The position numbers and the translations under genes are program-made. From Puniceibacterium sp. IMCC21224 (GTDB taxonomy: Bacteria; Pseudomonadota; Alphaproteobacteria; Rhodobacterales; Rhodobacteraceae): a stretch of DNA of 64,000 nucleotides. The first letter of the stretch is position 1, and each line of letters begins with the position of its first letter. The notes below the pieces were generated by a model. That model was not told where the DNA came from. It worked only from the letters and a program-made list of their open reading frames with translations, and ran no database searches. The stretch spans positions 377,717 to 441,716 of the forward strand of contig NZ_LDPY01000002.1 in assembly GCF_001038505.1 (NCBI RefSeq). The letters are read 5' to 3'. This document shows positions 61,188 to 64,000 of the stretch, piece by piece.

Positions 61188-62861
61188 ATGATCAAGCGCA
61201 CCGCCGCCCGTATCCTTGTCGACCAGCTGGTGATCCAGGGCGTCGATACAATCTTCTGTGTTCCGGGCGAAAGCTTTCTTGCCGTCCTCGACGCGCTGGT
61301 CGATGCGCCGCAGATCCGGCTGGTGACCTGCCGCCACGAAGGTGCCGCGTCGATGATGGCCGAGGCGCATGGCAAGCTGACCGGGCGGCCCGGCGTGGTC
61401 TTTGCCTCGCGCGGGCCGGGCACCACCAATGCCAGTTCCGGCCTGCATGTCGCGATCCAGGATTCGACGCCCTACATCCTCTTCATCGGCCAGAACCCCC
61501 GCGACGTGATGGAGCGTGAGGCGTTCCAGGAGGTCGATTACCGCCGGATGCTGGCCACCCAGGCCAAGCTGGTGGTGCAGGTCGACGATGCCGCAAGGAT
61601 GAGCGAATTTGTCACCCGCGCGTTTCAGGTGGCCATTTCCGGGCGTCCCGGCCCGGTGGTCGTGGCCCTGCCCGAGGATATGCTGACCGACGAGGCGGTC
61701 ACCATCGACGGCAAGCGCTGCGAAGTGCCCGAAGGCGACCCCGCCCCGGCAACACTGGACAAGATCCGCGTGGCACTGGACACCGCCGAACGCCCGCTGC
61801 TGATGGTCGGCGGCGGCGACTGGTCGCTGGCCGAGGCCGACGATCTGCGCCGCTTTGTCGAGGCGACCGGCCTGCCCTGCTGCGCCACCTTCCGGCGTCA
61901 GGACAAGCTGAGCAACGATCACCCCAGCTACATTGGTGAAATCGGCCTTGGCGCCAACCCGAAACTGCTGGCGCGGGTGGCGCAGGCCGATCTGTTGCTG
62001 GTCCTTGGTGCCCGTCTTGGTGATATCGGCACCGACGGTTACGGGATCATGACCGCGCCCCGCCCGGCGCAAAAGTTGATCCATATCTACCCCGCCGCCG
62101 ACGAATTTTCGCACGTCTACCAGCCCGATCTGGCCGTGGTCGCACGTCCCGGCCGCTGTGCGCAGGCACTGGCCGGCATTGCGCAGGTGGACGGGTCCCG
62201 CTGGGCCGACTGGACCCGTTCCGCGCGCGCCGACTTCGAGGCATGGACCGCCCCGCGCAAGACCGTCGGCGCGATGCAGATGTGCGAGGTCATGACATGG
62301 CTCGACGCGACGCAGCCCGACGACACCATCTACACCAACGGTGCCGGCAACTTTTCGGTCTGGCTGCACCGCTTTCACCGCTACCGGCAACTGGGCACCC
62401 AGGTGGCGCCGGTCTGCGGCTCGATGGGCTACGGCCTGCCTGCCGCAATCTCGGCCAAGCTGCACAAGCCTGACGCCCGGGTGATCTGCTTTGCAGGGGA
62501 CGGCGATTTCCAGATGGTGCTGGCGGAACTGGCCACGGCGGTCGAAAACGACGCCGCCGTGATCGTTCTGATCCTCAACAACGGCATTCTCGGCACGATC
62601 CGGATGCATCAGGAACGCACCTATCCCGGGCGCGTCAGCGGCACCACGCTCAAGAACGGCAACCCGGATTTTGTCAAGCTGGCGCAGGCTTACGGCGCCT
62701 ATGGCGAACGGGTCGAAACCGCCGATGCCTTTCCCGACGCCTTTGCCCGGGCGGTCGCCGCAGGCGTTCCGGCGGTGCTGGATCTGGTGATCGACCCCGA
62801 GACCATCACGCCCGCCGCCTCGCTCACCGAACTTCGGGAAAACGCTCTGAAATCACGCTGA
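61188..62861 (+). CDS. Thiamine-diphosphate-dependent enzyme (acetolactate synthase/benzoylformate decarboxylase-like)
   Basis: 557 residues. N-terminal pyrimidine domain with catalytic Glu in RHEGAASMMAEAHGKLTGRPG, central domain, and C-terminal ThDP-binding motif GDGDFQMVLAELATAVEND...NN. FAD-binding signs of true acetolactate synthases are weak. It could decarboxylate or condense a 2-oxo acid from ring cleavage. Begins 8 bp after ligJ and is followed by tandem hairpins. Confidence 0.85.
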   Translation: MIKRTAARILVDQLVIQGVDTIFCVPGESFLAVLDALVDAPQIRLVTCRHEGAASMMAEAHGKLTGRPGVVFASRGPGTTNASSGLHVAIQDSTPYILFIGQNPRDVMEREAFQEVDYRRMLATQAKLVVQVDDAARMSEFVTRAFQVAISGRPGPVVVALPEDMLTDEAVTIDGKRCEVPEGDPAPATLDKIRVALDTAERPLLMVGGGDWSLAEADDLRRFVEATGLPCCATFRRQDKLSNDHPSYIGEIGLGANPKLLARVAQADLLLVLGARLGDIGTDGYGIMTAPRPAQKLIHIYPAADEFSHVYQPDLAVVARPGRCAQALAGIAQVDGSRWADWTRSARADFEAWTAPRKTVGAMQMCEVMTWLDATQPDDTIYTNGAGNFSVWLHRFHRYRQLGTQVAPVCGSMGYGLPAAISAKLHKPDARVICFAGDGDFQMVLAELATAVENDAAVIVLILNNGILGTIRMHQERTYPGRVSGTTLKNGNPDFVKLAQAYGAYGERVETADAFPDAFARAVAAGVPAVLDLVIDPETITPAASLTELRENALKSR

Positions 62862-62862
62862 T

Positions 62863-62923
62863 CCCCGGCTTTTCTCCCTGGGCCGGGGCAAATCCTCGGG
62901 GGCCGCGTGCCCCCTGTTTTTTT
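62863..62923 (+). terminator. Tandem hairpins with T-tract after ThDP gene
   Basis: CCCCGGC (62863-62869) / GCCGGGG (62882-62888) is followed by GGGGGC (62898-62903) / GCCCCC (62909-62914) and then TGTTTTTTT to 62923. The second is a regular intrinsic terminator, placed 24 bases before the next co-directional gene. Confidence 0.65.
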
Positions 62924-62946
62924 CATATCGCACGGAGTGCCCCGAC

Positions 62947-63858
62947 ATGACCCGGACCTATCCCGCCACCGGCCCGCTGACCCTCAGCGCCAATATCGCC
63001 AGCTACCCGACCACCAAAGCATTGCTGGCGGGAGAGGTGTCCTCGGATCTGGTGACGCTGGAAAATGCCGGGCTGAAACAGGCGCACGCCGGTTTCAAGG
63101 CCATGCTACGCGAACAAAAGTTCGACGTGAGCGAGATGGCGGTCGCGACCTACCTTCAGGCCCGCGAGTTCGGCAAGGGCTTTTCCCTGTTGCCGGTGGT
63201 GGTTCTGGGCCGGTTCCAGCATCACTGCATCGGCTACAACGCCGACTTCGGCACGCTGACACCACAGGATCTGCCCGGCAAACGCGTCGCCGTGCGCAGC
63301 TATACCCAGACAACCGGATTATGGGTGCGGGGCATCCTGCAAAACGACTATGGCGTCGATCCCGACAGCGTCACCTGGGTCTGTTTCGATCAGCCGCACC
63401 TGACCGAATACACTGATCCCCGCAGCATCGAATGGGGTCCCGACGGCACCGATCCGGTCGAAATGCTGATGAAGGGCGAGGTCGACGCAGGCATCCTGGG
63501 CATGAACATGCCCGACGATCCGCGCATCCGCCCGCTGATCCCCGACCCGCATGAGGCCGCGAAGGCGTGGTATGCAAAAGAGGGTCTGGTGCCGCCCAAC
63601 CATTTCATCATCGTGCCCGACGCCCTGTGCGAACAGCGCCCCGACGCGGTGCGGGCGGTGTTCGACATGCTGGTCGCCAGCCGCAACGCCAATCCCTCCG
63701 TGCGCGACGCGGTGCCCGATGCCGTCCCGGTAGGGGTTGAGGCGAACCGACGCGCACTGGAATGTGCCATCAAATATGCCTACCAGCAGCACATCATCTC
63801 GAAACCGGTCGCGGTCGACGACCTCTTCAACGACTTCACCCGCACGCTCGGCGCCTGA
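62947..63858 (+). CDS. 4,5-dihydroxyphthalate decarboxylase (Pht5)-like protein, subtype B
   Basis: 303 residues, no signal peptide. FKAMLREQKFDVSEMAVATYLQAREFG, GRFQHHCIGYN, LPGKRVAVRSYTQTTGLWVRGILQNDYG and MPDDPRIRPLIPDP match the protein at 57326. The fourth paralogue of the family in the island. Its expression must depend on readthrough of the terminator upstream or on its own promoter. Confidence 0.76.
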   Translation: MTRTYPATGPLTLSANIASYPTTKALLAGEVSSDLVTLENAGLKQAHAGFKAMLREQKFDVSEMAVATYLQAREFGKGFSLLPVVVLGRFQHHCIGYNADFGTLTPQDLPGKRVAVRSYTQTTGLWVRGILQNDYGVDPDSVTWVCFDQPHLTEYTDPRSIEWGPDGTDPVEMLMKGEVDAGILGMNMPDDPRIRPLIPDPHEAAKAWYAKEGLVPPNHFIIVPDALCEQRPDAVRAVFDMLVASRNANPSVRDAVPDAVPVGVEANRRALECAIKYAYQQHIISKPVAVDDLFNDFTRTLGA

Positions 63859-64000
63859 GTCAAACGCAATGTCTCGTGATGCCTGGTAGCACACTGCAAC
63901 TTTTTTGCACCAAAGCCTGCTCTGCGGACTAGGCTGGGGGCACTTCAGGGTATCTTCGCACGGATGCTTCTCGAACTGGCTGATCGAGGCTACGATGCCG
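63859..64000. other. Right edge, no gene identified
   Basis: 142 bases without a supported feature; TGCAA/TTGCA around 63893-63910 is a weak hairpin. Confidence 0.3.

Noticed and set aside
61068..62609. 513-aa minus-strand open frame opposite the ThDP gene
   Set aside because: Antisense shadow; no domain recognisable and the plus-strand gene has complete ThDP motifs.
1..64000. CRISPR arrays, tRNA, rRNA
   Set aside because: No regularly spaced direct repeats, no tRNA-like cloverleaf with CCA/TTC arm, and no rRNA-like conserved stretch were noticed on reading; a tRNAscan or Infernal run would settle this.

Overview
The window looks like part of an alphaproteobacterial genome, most likely Rhodobacteraceae (roseobacter-type). 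It has high-GC coding DNA, many SBP-dependent secondary importers (TRAP-TAXI and TctABC), a quinoprotein-type ABC/cytochrome set, and a fragment of an RPA-type plasmid RepA. The lineage is inferred from gene content; no rRNA or tRNA gene was seen.

Layout. (1) 1-3059: 3' end of an ABC exporter ATPase, its permease and a family-3 binding protein (the type found beside PQQ alcohol dehydrogenases), then on the minus strand a monohaem cytochrome c and a degenerate M50-like membrane protein. (2) 3060-5089: a broken TniB/TniQ remnant and a ccdAB toxin-antitoxin pair. (3) 5090-9088: TRAP-TAXI importer plus an ACMSD-type amidohydrolase. (4) 9089-10230: gene debris with an IS6 remnant. (5) 10231-21262: a MarR regulator facing a nine-gene minus-strand operon: HMG-CoA-lyase-like enzyme, two crotonases, CoA-transferase, acyl-CoA ligase, nitronate monooxygenase, a second TRAP-TAXI importer and an enolase-superfamily enzyme. 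Divergent from it, 21479-25536 encodes a TctCBA importer with a second enolase-superfamily enzyme. (6) 25537-29552: IS6 remnant, low-GC BCCT carrier, an intact IS3 copy inside an IS5 remnant, and the 3' end of a His-rich protein gene. (7) 29555-35116: an orphan TctA-TctB fusion and a complete TctCBA set. (8) 35117-40761: an IS graveyard (IS1182-like, IS110, IS5, RepA, IS3, resolvase, IS256 and IS481 fragments) around two GSCFA/SGNH genes.

(9) 40762-63858 is the most interesting block, a catabolic island. It holds an orphan NMT1-like binding protein, two closely related TctC-type binding proteins, a TctA-TctB fusion, two COG3618 (LigI-like) amidohydrolases, a LigJ-type 4-oxalomesaconate hydratase, an HpcH/HpaI aldolase, an extradiol dioxygenase (HpaD-like), a fumarylacetoacetate-hydrolase family enzyme, an FMN reductase, a GST, an MFS carrier, a ThDP enzyme, and four paralogues of the 4,5-dihydroxyphthalate decarboxylase (Pht5) family without signal peptides. 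A LysR regulator with two tandem HTH domains sits between the divergent arms. My reading is a meta-cleavage route for an aromatic polycarboxylate: import by the TTT system, decarboxylation by Pht5-like enzymes, extradiol cleavage, then hydratase/lactonase/aldolase steps. No ring-hydroxylating oxygenase is in the window, so the substrate is unknown.

A recurring detail is a GC-rich hairpin just downstream of the binding-protein gene at five of the transport loci, which fits SBP expression above that of the following genes.
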